Below, one piece after another: positions 52,795 through 61,870 of a stretch of DNA of 64,000 bases. Origin of the DNA: G963662905 sp963662905. Lineage in GTDB: Bacteria > Bacteroidota > Bacteroidia > Bacteroidales > WRLA01. A program made the translations under genes and the position numbers. The DNA is taken from contig CAXXFD010000002.1 of assembly GCA_963662905.2 (NCBI GenBank), forward strand, positions 558,001-622,000. The letters are read 5' to 3'. Every line of letters begins with the position of its first letter. Position 1 is the first letter of the stretch. The notes beneath the pieces are model-generated. The model did not search any database. It saw only the letters and a list, made by a program, of their open reading frames with translations, and was not told where the DNA came from.

Positions 52795-54360
52795 ATGCGC
52801 ATTAAAACTGACTTTCTGATTATCGGCTCAGGCATTGCCGGACTTAGCTATGCCCTGAAAGTTGCCGAACACGGCAAAGTACTGATCGTAACCAAAACAC
52901 AGGCCGACGAAACAGCCACACGCTATGCACAAGGCGGTATAGCGGCTGTTATGTACACACCCGACACATACGAAAAACACATTCAGGACACAATCAATGC
53001 GGGCGACTACCTGAACAACGAAACAGCGGTCAGGCTTTGCATTACAGAATCAACCGAACGTATTAAAGAGCTTATTGAGTGGGGCACAAATTTCGATAAA
53101 GACAAATCGGGACGATATTCTTTAGGCAAAGAAGGCGGGCATTCGGAACATCGCGTACTGCACCACAAAGACAGCACCGGCCTGGAAATCGAACGCGCTT
53201 TACTAAAAGCTGTTGAAAAACACGAAAACATTGAGCTGCGCGAGAACTGCTTTGCGCTCGACCTGCTCACACAGCACCATCTCGGAGAAGAAGTAAAAAG
53301 GAAAAACCCTAACATCAATTGTTATGGTGCTTATGTGCTTGACCCAAAAACCAACGAAATCCATACCGTGCTGGCCAAAACCACGATGCTGGCAACCGGA
53401 GGAGCGGGCAATGTATATTATACCACCACCAATCCCAAAACCGCTACCGGCGATGGCGTGGCAATGACCTACAGGGCAAAAGGGATTATTAACCATATGG
53501 AATTCATGCAGTTCCACCCTACTTCGCTTTATAATCCTGGCGAAAAACCCTCTTTTCTCATTACCGAAGCTTTAAGAGGTTACGGAGCCATTCTCAAAAC
53601 GATCGACGGCAGGGAATTTATGCACAAATACGATAAGCGCGAATCCCTTGCACCCCGCGATATTGTAGCACGCGCAATCGACAACGAATTAAAAATCAGC
53701 GGCGAAGAACATGTTTGCCTCGATTGCCGCCATCTTGACAAAAACGGCCTGATTCGAAATTTCCCGACAATTTACGCCAAATGCCTGAGCATCAATATCG
53801 ATATCACCAAAGAAATGATTCCTGTAATTCCAGCTGCCCACTATACCTGTGGCGGGATTAAAACCGATCTGGAAGGACGGACATCCATTCAAAACCTCTA
53901 TGCTACAGGCGAATGCGCTTCAACCGGGCTGCATGGTGCCAACCGTTTGGCATCAAACTCCCTGCTCGAATCTGTGGTTTTTTCGCATCGTGCTGCCGGT
54001 GATGCCATCAGGAAATACAAAGAAAACAGTTTCTGTGATGAAATCCCCGACTGGGACGCCGAAGGCATGGCCATGAACGAAGAGATGATCCTCATTACCC
54101 AGTCGCTCAAAGAAGTACAGCTACTTATGTCGAGCTATGTGGGGATTGTGCGCTCAAATCTGAGATTAAGAAGAGCCCTCGACCGTCTGGAAATTATTTA
54201 CCGAGAAACGGAAGATTTATACAACAGATCCATTATTAACACATCCATCTGTGAACTTCGCAACATTATAAACGTTGCATACCTGATTATCAAATCGGCC
54301 ACGGACCGCAAGGAAAGCATTGGCCTTCATTATTCAATTGATTATCCAAAAAAGAAATAA
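52795..54360 (+). CDS. nadB: L-aspartate oxidase
   Basis: 521 residues. FAD-binding Rossmann start DFLIIGSGIAGLSYALKVAE, substrate region TRYAQGGIAAVMY, QFHPTSLYNPGE, ETALRGYGAIL-type REALRGYGA, and HYTCGGIKTDLEGRTSIQNLYATGECASTGLHGANRLASNSLLE, all diagnostic. It oxidises L-aspartate to iminoaspartate, the first step of de novo NAD synthesis, with reduced FAD reoxidised by oxygen or fumarate. nadA and nadC are not in the window, but nadK is nearby at 59161. Confidence 0.95.
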   Translation: MRIKTDFLIIGSGIAGLSYALKVAEHGKVLIVTKTQADETATRYAQGGIAAVMYTPDTYEKHIQDTINAGDYLNNETAVRLCITESTERIKELIEWGTNFDKDKSGRYSLGKEGGHSEHRVLHHKDSTGLEIERALLKAVEKHENIELRENCFALDLLTQHHLGEEVKRKNPNINCYGAYVLDPKTNEIHTVLAKTTMLATGGAGNVYYTTTNPKTATGDGVAMTYRAKGIINHMEFMQFHPTSLYNPGEKPSFLITEALRGYGAILKTIDGREFMHKYDKRESLAPRDIVARAIDNELKISGEEHVCLDCRHLDKNGLIRNFPTIYAKCLSINIDITKEMIPVIPAAHYTCGGIKTDLEGRTSIQNLYATGECASTGLHGANRLASNSLLESVVFSHRAAGDAIRKYKENSFCDEIPDWDAEGMAMNEEMILITQSLKEVQLLMSSYVGIVRSNLRLRRALDRLEIIYRETEDLYNRSIINTSICELRNIINVAYLIIKSATDRKESIGLHYSIDYPKKK

Positions 54361-54361
54361 A

Positions 54362-54889
54362 ATGGCACTGATAAAAACTGTAAAAGGGATGACGCCCAAA
54401 ATCGGAAAAAATGTTTTTTTGGCCGACAATGCAACTATTGTTGGTGAAGTTGAAATGGGCGATGATTGCAGCGTATGGTTTAATGCGGTTGTGCGTGGCG
54501 ATGTGCATTATATCAAAATCGGCAAAAACGTAAACATACAGGATGGAGCCGTTATTCATTGCACTTATAAAAAATCGCCGGTAAATATTGGCGATAATGT
54601 TTCGATTGCACACAGCGCCATTGTGCACGGCTGCACCATAAAAGACAATGTTTTGGTAGGTATGGGCTCCATTATCATGGATGATGCAGTAATTGAAAGC
54701 AATAGCATTGTAGCTGCCGGCGCATTGGTATCGAAAGGCACTGTGGTAAAATCAGGTGAAGTTTGGGCCGGTGTTCCAGCAAAAAAAATCAAAGATATTG
54801 ACGCATCGCTGCTTGAGGGCGAAGTAAAAAGGATTTCCGGAAGCTATAATATGTACGCCAGCTGGTATGACGAAGGAAAAGAAGGCTAA
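54362..54889 (+). CDS. Gamma-class carbonic anhydrase family protein
   Basis: 175 residues from the ATG at 54362, which touches the nadB stop (TAAAATG); probably co-transcribed with it. Left-handed beta-helix hexapeptide repeats (VGEVEMGDDCSVWFNAVVRG, NIQDGAVIHC, NIGDNVSIAHSAIVHGCTI). The metal ligands appear as His in VIHC, AHSAIVHG (three His). Family members hydrate CO2 or are inactive relatives; activity is not certain. It overlaps the convergent PrsW-like gene by 4 bases. Confidence 0.88.
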   Translation: MALIKTVKGMTPKIGKNVFLADNATIVGEVEMGDDCSVWFNAVVRGDVHYIKIGKNVNIQDGAVIHCTYKKSPVNIGDNVSIAHSAIVHGCTIKDNVLVGMGSIIMDDAVIESNSIVAAGALVSKGTVVKSGEVWAGVPAKKIKDIDASLLEGEVKRISGSYNMYASWYDEGKEG

Positions 54890-55554
54890 AGTTTATTGCC
54901 CTGCATCCCGATTTTCACTGCTTTAAAAACCAACAGTAATGCCAATAGCGCACTACCTAAAGCTGCCAGTACGGACAGCACCATCTCGTCGGTGATGAAT
55001 GTGAAGCGGAACAGCCCATGAAAAAATGCGGCCGCTACCAAACCCGTCATGGAATCGATAAACCGGTTATTGCGCAATTTGCCCAGGCCGACGAAAAAGC
55101 CCATGATTGTTCCAAAAATAACGGAAGCCGGTGCATATAGGAGCATTTCCCAGGGGCTGTCGAAATAAACCGGGTTTCCAAAGAAATTCCACCACAACAG
55201 CCAGGAAGTTGCCAGCCCCAGCGAAGTCATAACAGAATAGACAATTCCATCGGATGGACTGCGAAATATCTTTTTAGGAACAGCATAAAACCTAAATATC
55301 AGAAACTTAACAAACTCCTGCACGCCTCCGACCACAACAAATGCAAAAAACGTTGCCCGCTTCAGGCTTCGTGTGGTTTCAAAATCAAGAAGTGTTGCTA
55401 TATATTGAGCCAATAAAACCAAAATCACCGCAGCAAAGCCCAGTAGGTAGCTATACAACAAAACCTTATGCTCCCCTTTTGGAAACTTATACCGTAAATA
55501 CAAATAAAACAGTATCGCGATCAATGGCGCAAGGAAGAGTGATAAATAGTTCAT
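54886..55554 (-). CDS. PrsW-like intramembrane protease family protein
   Basis: 222 residues with about seven hydrophobic helices. Conserved PrsW-type elements are VVGGVQEFVKFLIFRF, then SPSDGIVYSVMTSLGLA and AAAFFHGLFRFTF. PrsW-type proteases cleave anti-sigma factors in the membrane and use Glu and His ligands. The first motif is QExxK rather than the usual EExxK, so activity could be altered. Ends overlap the carbonic anhydrase gene tail to tail. Confidence 0.75.
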   Translation of the reverse strand: MNYLSLFLAPLIAILFYLYLRYKFPKGEHKVLLYSYLLGFAAVILVLLAQYIATLLDFETTRSLKRATFFAFVVVGGVQEFVKFLIFRFYAVPKKIFRSPSDGIVYSVMTSLGLATSWLLWWNFFGNPVYFDSPWEMLLYAPASVIFGTIMGFFVGLGKLRNNRFIDSMTGLVAAAFFHGLFRFTFITDEMVLSVLAALGSALLALLLVFKAVKIGMQGNKL

Positions 55555-55706
55555 ATCTTATTGGTTTTATTCGGTTTATATCAAGTTTTTTGTTAAGAAC
55601 CCTCAAAAGGGCCTAATTAATTAAATGCATTATTACCCAAATATACTAAATTTCTTACTTTTACGCTGTATTTTTTGGGAATATATGTGGATAACATAAA
55701 TTTAAC

Positions 55707-55979
55707 ATGAACAAAATAGAAATCAACTCCATCGATAAGGAAGAGGCGAAACGAAAGGGCATTGATGCCTGGCCGGTTTGGGAAAAAGAGATCAGCCGTT
55801 TTGACTGGTTTTATGAGCAAGCTGAGGAGTGTTACATTCTTGAAGGTGAAACTTTTATACAAACAGGAAATGAGACTTTCCACATAAAGGCGGGTGATTT
55901 TGTCCGTTTCCCACAAGGATTGGCCTGCATTTGGGACATTCAATCACCCATCAGGAAACATTACCGCTTTGATGACTGA
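55707..55979 (+). CDS. Small cupin-domain protein
   Basis: 90 residues forming a single cupin barrel: RFDWFYEQAEECYILEGETF, then KAGDFVRFPQGLACIWDIQSP. It resembles the DUF861/cupin_3 group related to ureidoglycine aminohydrolase. It has no clear full metal site (EECY, not HxH), so enzymatic function is doubtful. Overlaps rsgA by 8 bases, so the two are co-translated. Confidence 0.8.
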   Translation: MNKIEINSIDKEEAKRKGIDAWPVWEKEISRFDWFYEQAEECYILEGETFIQTGNETFHIKAGDFVRFPQGLACIWDIQSPIRKHYRFDD

Positions 55980-56922
55980 GCGCAATTCAAAAAAAGCCAC
56001 AGTACTGCGCTCAACAGGCAGCTGGTATTTGGTGCTCAGTGAAGACCAGCAGGTTTTGGACTGCAGGATCCGGGGCAAATTCCGTACAAAAGGGCTACGG
56101 ACCACGAATCCTGTTGCTGTTGGCGACCATGTGCACATCGAAAATGTGAATGGCGACTGGATGATTGTCCACATTGAAGACCGCCATAACTACATCATCC
56201 GAAAATCAATAAAGAAATCCAAAGCACATCACATTATTGCAGCCAATATTGACCAGGCTCTTTTGATTGTTACTATGGCATTTCCCAAAACCAGCATGGG
56301 TTTTATTAATCGTTTTTTGCTGACTGCCGAAGCCTACCACATACCCGCCATCATAGTTTTTAATAAGTCCGACCTCTACGAAAATGAAATCCGGAAACGC
56401 TACGGGCATTTTAAAGATATTTATGAATCAGCCGGTTACAAAACCTTATTGGTTTCCGCATTAGAAGGCAGCAATATTGATATTTTCCGGGAATTGCTCC
56501 ACGATAAGGTCAGCTTGCTCTCCGGGCATTCCGGTGCAGGAAAATCAGCATTAATTAATGCCGCAGAAGAAGGCTTGAACCTAAAAACCTCCGAAGTTTC
56601 CCATTATAACGACAAAGGCAGGCATACGACCACTTTTGCCGAAATGCACCCCTTAAAAAATGGTGGATTTATTATCGACACGCCCGGGATCAAAGAGTTT
56701 GGCGTAGTGGATTTCCAAAAATGGGAAGTATCGCATTATTTTCCCGAAATGCTCCAATACCTGAACCAATGCAAATTCAACAACTGCACGCATACCAACG
56801 AACCTGCATGCGCTGTAATTAAAGCGGTTGGAGAAGGTAAAATACGTTCTGAGCGCTATGAAGGCTATCTGAACATTATAAATGACGAAGATGTTGATAT
56901 GCAGGAATGGCAAAACCAATGA
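55972..56922 (+). CDS. rsgA: Ribosome small subunit-dependent GTPase A
   Basis: 316 residues from the ATG at 55972. N-terminal OB-fold (about 1-70), then a circularly permuted GTPase with NKSD (G4) before GHSGAGKSALIN (G1) and DTPGIKEFG (G3), and a C-terminal zinc knuckle with CKFNNCTHTNEPACAV. The protein assists 30S subunit maturation by hydrolysing GTP when bound to it. The start overlaps the cupin gene; the CBS gene starts 1 base after its stop. Confidence 0.95.
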   Translation: MTERNSKKATVLRSTGSWYLVLSEDQQVLDCRIRGKFRTKGLRTTNPVAVGDHVHIENVNGDWMIVHIEDRHNYIIRKSIKKSKAHHIIAANIDQALLIVTMAFPKTSMGFINRFLLTAEAYHIPAIIVFNKSDLYENEIRKRYGHFKDIYESAGYKTLLVSALEGSNIDIFRELLHDKVSLLSGHSGAGKSALINAAEEGLNLKTSEVSHYNDKGRHTTTFAEMHPLKNGGFIIDTPGIKEFGVVDFQKWEVSHYFPEMLQYLNQCKFNNCTHTNEPACAVIKAVGEGKIRSERYEGYLNIINDEDVDMQEWQNQ

Positions 56923-56923
56923 T

Positions 56924-57592
56924 ATGATCGCAAGAAACCTTTTAACACTCGATATACTGCCCGCACAGCCTGATGATACGCCCGCTTTGTTGCTGGATCG
57001 TATGGAAGATTTTCTTCTTAGTGAGCTGCCTTTGGTTGATGAACATAATAATTACCAGTTTATGCTCAGAGAAAACGACCTTACATCTTTATACGATCCC
57101 AACAGCCCAATTGGAAAACAAAACCTGAACAGCAACTACCGTATTGCATGCTATGAGTATCAACATCATATGGAAATCCTCAAAGCTTTTGCCGAAAGAA
57201 AAACATCCTGCATCCCGGTAGTGGACAACAAAAACCGTTTTACCGGACTGATCACTGCGGTCGATTTCCTGCATTATCTCAGCACCAATTCCGCTTTGAT
57301 ACAGCCCGGAGCCGTTATTGTACTGGAAGTAAACAGCACAGATTATACGCTTACTGAAATTGCGCGCATTGCCGAATCCAACGAATGCAAAATCCTGGCG
57401 CTCGACATCCACAGCCCAAAAGACAGCAAGAAGCTGGAGGTGAGCATCAAACTGCATCAAAACAAAATCAGTCCTTTAATCCAGACCTACAACCGCTTCG
57501 GATACAAACTGTTGGCGGCTTATTCCGAATCAGACTACAGTCAGGATATGCAAGAAAGGTACGACTCCCTGATGAAATACCTCGAACTTTAG
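56924..57592 (+). CDS. CBS-domain protein
   Basis: 222 residues from the ATG at 56924. Two CBS repeats (RNLLTLDILPAQPDDTPALL with LPLVDEHNN; about 85-130 IPVVDNKNRFTGLITAVDFL) that bind adenine nucleotides, then an ACT-like C-terminal half (AVIVLEVNSTDYTLTEIARI). Such proteins occur upstream of nadK in Bacteroidota; the ligand is not known. Begins 1 base after the rsgA stop and ends 2 bases before the next ATG, a tight operon. Confidence 0.82.
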   Translation: MIARNLLTLDILPAQPDDTPALLLDRMEDFLLSELPLVDEHNNYQFMLRENDLTSLYDPNSPIGKQNLNSNYRIACYEYQHHMEILKAFAERKTSCIPVVDNKNRFTGLITAVDFLHYLSTNSALIQPGAVIVLEVNSTDYTLTEIARIAESNECKILALDIHSPKDSKKLEVSIKLHQNKISPLIQTYNRFGYKLLAAYSESDYSQDMQERYDSLMKYLEL

Positions 57593-57594
57593 CG

Positions 57595-59070
57595 ATGCAA
57601 AAACGAAGCCAACTGCCCATATTAATTCCAATTATTTTACTGATATTCAGTAGTTCAGGCATCTTTGCCCAGGAAAAAGCATTGGACAGCATCAAAAATG
57701 AAACCAGCCTCACTTTTACCATCCCGCAAAAGGATTCCGCACGCTATTACCAAATCAAATCCATTCATTTTGAAGGAAATAAGATCACCAAAGACAAGGT
57801 CATCTGGCGTGAGCTGAATTTTCGCGAAGGCGATTCCATTAAAGGGAAAAACCTGTTTACCCGCCTGGAAAAAAGCCGCGAAAACCTGCGCAACCTCTCG
57901 CTTTTCAATTTTGTGCACATCACGGCCAGCCTTGACAGCTCATGTGCGTATTGCACCACCATCACGATTCGTTTCATTGAACAATGGTACATCTGGCCAT
58001 TTCCCATTTTTGAAGTAGCCGACCGGAATTTTAATACCTGGTGGAAGAAAAAAGACTTTTCGCGCCTTAATTACGGCGTTTTCTTTGAGCATAAAAACTT
58101 CCTCGGCCTTAACCAAAAACTCAAGCTGTTGCTGCGGTTCGGGCATGACCAAAAATATGAGCTTTCCTATTACAATCCCTACATCAACAAAAAACAAACC
58201 ATTGGAATGGGAATCAGTGCCGGCGCAAAGCTCAATCACGAAACAGCTTATATGACCGATAGCAATAATGAGGAGCTTTTTTATAAAGATGATAATGTGA
58301 ACGTTAAAAAGGAATTCTACTTTGGTTTTGATTTTACTCTGAGGCGGAACATCTACAACACGCATGTTTTATCAGTCAAATACATCATGAACCATTTTGC
58401 CGATTCGCTGGTAATTTTAAACCCTGAATATTCCCCCGGGCAAAAAACCGAAGTCAATTATACCCAGTTGCATTATATGTTCCGCTCCGACCACCGCGAT
58501 TACAAACATTACCCACTGGGAGGATGGTATTTTGATGTAAGCATGACGCAAAAAGGCATCCCCGGCAGTGAAGACCTCAATATGTTTGACGCAGTATCCT
58601 CATTCAGAAAATACTGGAAATTGCATGAGCGCTGGTTTTTTGCCAGTGGTGTTACCGGAAAAATCTCCTCCAAAGGAGCGCAACCTTATTTTGCGCAACG
58701 CGGCCTGGGCTATGGAAGGGATTTTGTGCGGGGCTATGAGTATTATGTCATCGACGGGCAGGATTATGCCTTATTAAAAACAAACCTAAAACTCGCTCTT
58801 ATTCAGCCACATATACACAAATTCGGATTCATCAGGAATGAAAAATTCAATACCGTGCATTACGCAATTTACATGAATTTTTACCTTGATGCCGGTCATG
58901 TATGGGATCAGGAATTGCAGCACATCAATGACCTGGATGACCAGCTTTTGCTGGGTGGTGGCATTGGGCTCGATTTTGTGACCTATTATGATAAAGTGCT
59001 GCGGGTGGAATATTCGGTAAACAAAATGGGCGAAGGGGGTGTATTCCTTCATTTCATAGCTCCAATATAA
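57595..59070 (+). CDS. Omp85/TamA-type outer-membrane protein
   Basis: 491 residues from the ATG at 57595. Signal peptide 1-25 (ILIPIILLIFSSSGIFAQ), one POTRA-type domain (IKSIHFEGNKITKDKVIWRELNFREGDSIK), then a beta-barrel with repeated aromatic strands ending VEYSVNKMGEGGVFLHFIAPI, the C-terminal signal of Omp85 barrels. Probably helps insert or export surface proteins. Shorter than BamA and with fewer POTRA domains. The frame is open upstream, but this start follows the CBS gene stop by 2 bases and yields the signal peptide. Confidence 0.82.
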   Translation: MQKRSQLPILIPIILLIFSSSGIFAQEKALDSIKNETSLTFTIPQKDSARYYQIKSIHFEGNKITKDKVIWRELNFREGDSIKGKNLFTRLEKSRENLRNLSLFNFVHITASLDSSCAYCTTITIRFIEQWYIWPFPIFEVADRNFNTWWKKKDFSRLNYGVFFEHKNFLGLNQKLKLLLRFGHDQKYELSYYNPYINKKQTIGMGISAGAKLNHETAYMTDSNNEELFYKDDNVNVKKEFYFGFDFTLRRNIYNTHVLSVKYIMNHFADSLVILNPEYSPGQKTEVNYTQLHYMFRSDHRDYKHYPLGGWYFDVSMTQKGIPGSEDLNMFDAVSSFRKYWKLHERWFFASGVTGKISSKGAQPYFAQRGLGYGRDFVRGYEYYVIDGQDYALLKTNLKLALIQPHIHKFGFIRNEKFNTVHYAIYMNFYLDAGHVWDQELQHINDLDDQLLLGGGIGLDFVTYYDKVLRVEYSVNKMGEGGVFLHFIAPI

Positions 59071-59160
59071 CAGGTTCAAAAATAGCGGCAAAGGAATTGA
59101 AACAAAATCGTTTTCAGCGAGTATAAATGATGAATTATCCCTTGCAAGGAAAAAATAATG

Positions 59161-60039
59161 ATGAAGATAGCCATATTCGGGAAAAGCATTGAACAGGAGC
59201 ACATCCCCTATTTGCAGCAGCTTTTTGACAAGCTCAAAGACTGCGGTTGCAGTTTGCTGATTTTTGAGTCCTATTATAATTTGCTCAAAGAGCGCGTAAA
59301 GCTGCACAGTAAAGCAGAAACATTCAGCCTGTACCGTGATTTTAAAGGCAAGGCCGATTTGTTGATTTCCATAGGTGGCGATGGCACTTTGCTCGACACA
59401 ATTGCTTTGGTGCGCGATTCGGGCACACCGGTTATGGGCATTAATATGGGACGATTGGGATTTCTGTCCAGTATTTCCAAAGAAGAAATTATGCCCGCCA
59501 TCGATGCCATAATTCAGGGCGATTACACTTACGACAATCGGAGTTTATTAAGATTAAATACGGATTTCCAGCTGTTTGGAGATTTGAATTATGCCCTGAA
59601 CGAATTGAGCATCCTCAAAAATTATCCTTCCAGCATGCTTTCGATCAGTGCCTGGATTGATGATAAATTCCTCAATTCGTATTGGGCCGACGGGCTGATA
59701 ATTGCCACGCCCACCGGATCAACGGCATATAATTTAAGCTGTGGGGGACCAATTCTCACACCCGACAGCAATAATTTCATTATCACCCCAATAGCCACGC
59801 ATAACCTCAGCGTACGGCCTTTGGTGATTCCCGACACATCACACATCCGTATTCGCGTTGAGGGCCGTATTAAAAACTTCCTCATCAGCCTTGATTCCCG
59901 TTCCGAAACCATCGATTCCAGCATGGAACTGCGCATCGAAAAAGAACAATTTGGGATCAACCTTATTAAGATGAACAATAAAAATTTCTTCTCAACCATT
60001 CGCAACAAGCTAAAATGGGGCCTGGACATCCGCAACTAA
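59161..60039 (+). CDS. nadK: NAD kinase
   Basis: 292 residues from the second ATG (59161); an ATG also lies just before it at 59158. Motifs: GGDGTLLDTIALVRDSGTPV, then GINMGRLGFLSS, NELSILKNY, ADGLIIATPTGSTAYNLSCGGPIL and HNLSVRPLVIPD. These are the NAD-binding and catalytic (GGDGT) regions of the family, which phosphorylates NAD to NADP using ATP. Follows the Omp85-type gene by 90 bp. Confidence 0.95.
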   Translation: MKIAIFGKSIEQEHIPYLQQLFDKLKDCGCSLLIFESYYNLLKERVKLHSKAETFSLYRDFKGKADLLISIGGDGTLLDTIALVRDSGTPVMGINMGRLGFLSSISKEEIMPAIDAIIQGDYTYDNRSLLRLNTDFQLFGDLNYALNELSILKNYPSSMLSISAWIDDKFLNSYWADGLIIATPTGSTAYNLSCGGPILTPDSNNFIITPIATHNLSVRPLVIPDTSHIRIRVEGRIKNFLISLDSRSETIDSSMELRIEKEQFGINLIKMNNKNFFSTIRNKLKWGLDIRN

Positions 60040-60190
60040 AAAAGACCTTTTGTCCAAAATCCTTAGAAATTGTTTGCCTATTCTTTGGGCATTCCTGTGC
60101 TTAACATACTTTAACAAAATAAATATGCCAAAGAAGGCGTCAATTTGGAGCAAAAAATACTAATTGAAGCAAAATAGAGTTATGTTTTAG

Positions 60191-61015
60191 ATGCAGAAGC
60201 TGGTATATTTTTCAGTCATATTATTGATCATTTCCACAAATGCCCGTGGGCAATACCTTGAGATTGGGCCACAACTTGGCGGCATGTACTATCTTGGCGA
60301 CATAAACCCGGGCTTGCATTTTGGCAACACCAATCCCGGATTTGGTTTTCTGGCGCGCTATAACCCTACTACAAGATGGGGCTTAAGAGCTCATTTCCTG
60401 ACCGGTAAGGTAGGTGCAAGCGATGCAGATTATCAGGTTGTCCTTAACCGCAACCTCAGCTTTGAATCGGATATTATGGAAATTTCTTTTATTGCCGAGC
60501 TCAATTTCCTGACCTATTTTACAGGAAGCAAGAAAGATTATTTTTCGCCCTATATTTTTGGTGGCCTGGGTATATTCACTTATTCACCAGAAGCCGAGTA
60601 TAACGGCCAATTAGTTAGTTTACAAGAACTTAGAACTGAAGGCCAGGGCAGCAAAGAATATCCCGGCAGGGAAATATACAGTACAACAAGTTTAGTTATC
60701 CCCTTTGGGATTGGCGTAAAATACAGCCTGACCGAGAAAATCTGTCTAGCAGCAGAATGGGGTCTCAGAAAAACTTATACGGATTACTTAGACGACATCA
60801 GCCAGACTTATTATATTGATTCTCAGGAGGCTCAATTTATTGATATAGCAGAAATAATGTCAGACCCCACCCAAAACCACGATACAGGCATGCAAAGGGG
60901 AAACCCGGCATACAATGATTGGTATGGTTTTGCCGGGATAATTATTACGTATAAAATAGATTTGAGCCCAAGGTCGCGATGTAATGACTTTAAGAATATC
61001 AAGGTATTCAGGTAA
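60191..61015 (+). CDS. DUF6089-type outer-membrane beta-barrel protein
   Basis: 274 residues. Signal peptide 1-20 (VILLIISTNARGQ), then a short eight-stranded barrel pattern with YLEIGPQLGGMYYLGDINPG, RYNPTTRWGLRAHFLTGKVG and YFSPYIFGGLGIFTYSP. This family sits between nadK and uppS in many Bacteroidota, but its function is unknown. No conserved catalytic residue is evident. Ends about 75 bases before uppS. Confidence 0.8.
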   Translation: MQKLVYFSVILLIISTNARGQYLEIGPQLGGMYYLGDINPGLHFGNTNPGFGFLARYNPTTRWGLRAHFLTGKVGASDADYQVVLNRNLSFESDIMEISFIAELNFLTYFTGSKKDYFSPYIFGGLGIFTYSPEAEYNGQLVSLQELRTEGQGSKEYPGREIYSTTSLVIPFGIGVKYSLTEKICLAAEWGLRKTYTDYLDDISQTYYIDSQEAQFIDIAEIMSDPTQNHDTGMQRGNPAYNDWYGFAGIIITYKIDLSPRSRCNDFKNIKVFR

Positions 61016-61090
61016 TAATATATTATTTTTGCCGCTTTTATTTGTGGCAGGGATCATGTATTTTTGCCAGCGCTTTAAAAGTAAAAACGA

Positions 61091-61855
61091 ATGAGCAGTC
61101 TTAAAAATAGCATTAAACCCGATAAACTACCCTGTCATATTGCCGTGATTATGGATGGAAACGGCAGATGGGCCAAGAAAAGGGGCAAAATGAGGATTTT
61201 CGGCCATGAAAACGGAGTAAAGGCTGTTCGGGAAACTGCTGAAGGCGCAGCAGAACTCGGCGTTAAATACCTTACGCTTTATGCTTTTTCCACTGAAAAC
61301 TGGAACCGCCCTAAAATGGAAGTCAATGCTTTGATGAAATTACTGGTAAAAACCATCCACCAGGAAACCCAAACGCTCAACAAAAACGACATCAGGCTGC
61401 AAACCATTGGCGACATCAGCAAGCTCAGCAACGACACACGCAATGAGCTGCAAAAAGCCATCGAAAACACTGCGGGCAATAAAAGGATGACACTGACGCT
61501 GGCTTTGAATTACAGCGCACGCTGGGAAATTACCGAGGCGGCACGGCTGATTGCCGAAAAAGCAAAAAACAATGAGCTCGATCCAAATGAAATTACGGAT
61601 GAGGTTTTTTCGGCACATCTCGCAACTGCCGGCTATCCCGACCCGGAACTCCTGATCCGTACCAGCGGCGAAAACCGCATAAGCAATTACCTACTTTGGC
61701 AAATTGCCTATACCGAACTCTATTTTACCCCCGTACTTTGGCCCGATTTTAATAAAGAAGAACTCTATAAAGCAATTTTGGACTTTCAACAACGCGAACG
61801 CAGGTTTGGCAAAACAAGCGAACAATTAAGTGAAACCCAAACGCAGAATAAATAA
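61091..61855 (+). CDS. uppS: Isoprenyl transferase (undecaprenyl diphosphate synthase)
   Basis: 254 residues. CHIAVIMDGNGRWAKKRGKM near the start holds the catalytic Asp and diphosphate-binding residues; LTLYAFSTENWNRPKMEVN, LNYSARWEI, DPELLIRTSGENRISNYLLW and YTELYFTPVLWPDF complete the cis-prenyltransferase family. It makes C55 undecaprenyl diphosphate for peptidoglycan and O-antigen carriers. TATTTTTG at 61052 resembles a -7 box. bamA begins 16 bases after its stop. Confidence 0.95.
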   Translation: MSSLKNSIKPDKLPCHIAVIMDGNGRWAKKRGKMRIFGHENGVKAVRETAEGAAELGVKYLTLYAFSTENWNRPKMEVNALMKLLVKTIHQETQTLNKNDIRLQTIGDISKLSNDTRNELQKAIENTAGNKRMTLTLALNYSARWEITEAARLIAEKAKNNELDPNEITDEVFSAHLATAGYPDPELLIRTSGENRISNYLLWQIAYTELYFTPVLWPDFNKEELYKAILDFQQRERRFGKTSEQLSETQTQNK

Positions 61856-61870
61856 TCAACCACGGCTTTA

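Noticed and set aside
57385..57594. Upstream extension of the Omp85-type gene
   Set aside because: It overlaps the CBS gene completely and removes the signal peptide from the N terminus; the ATG at 57595 is better.
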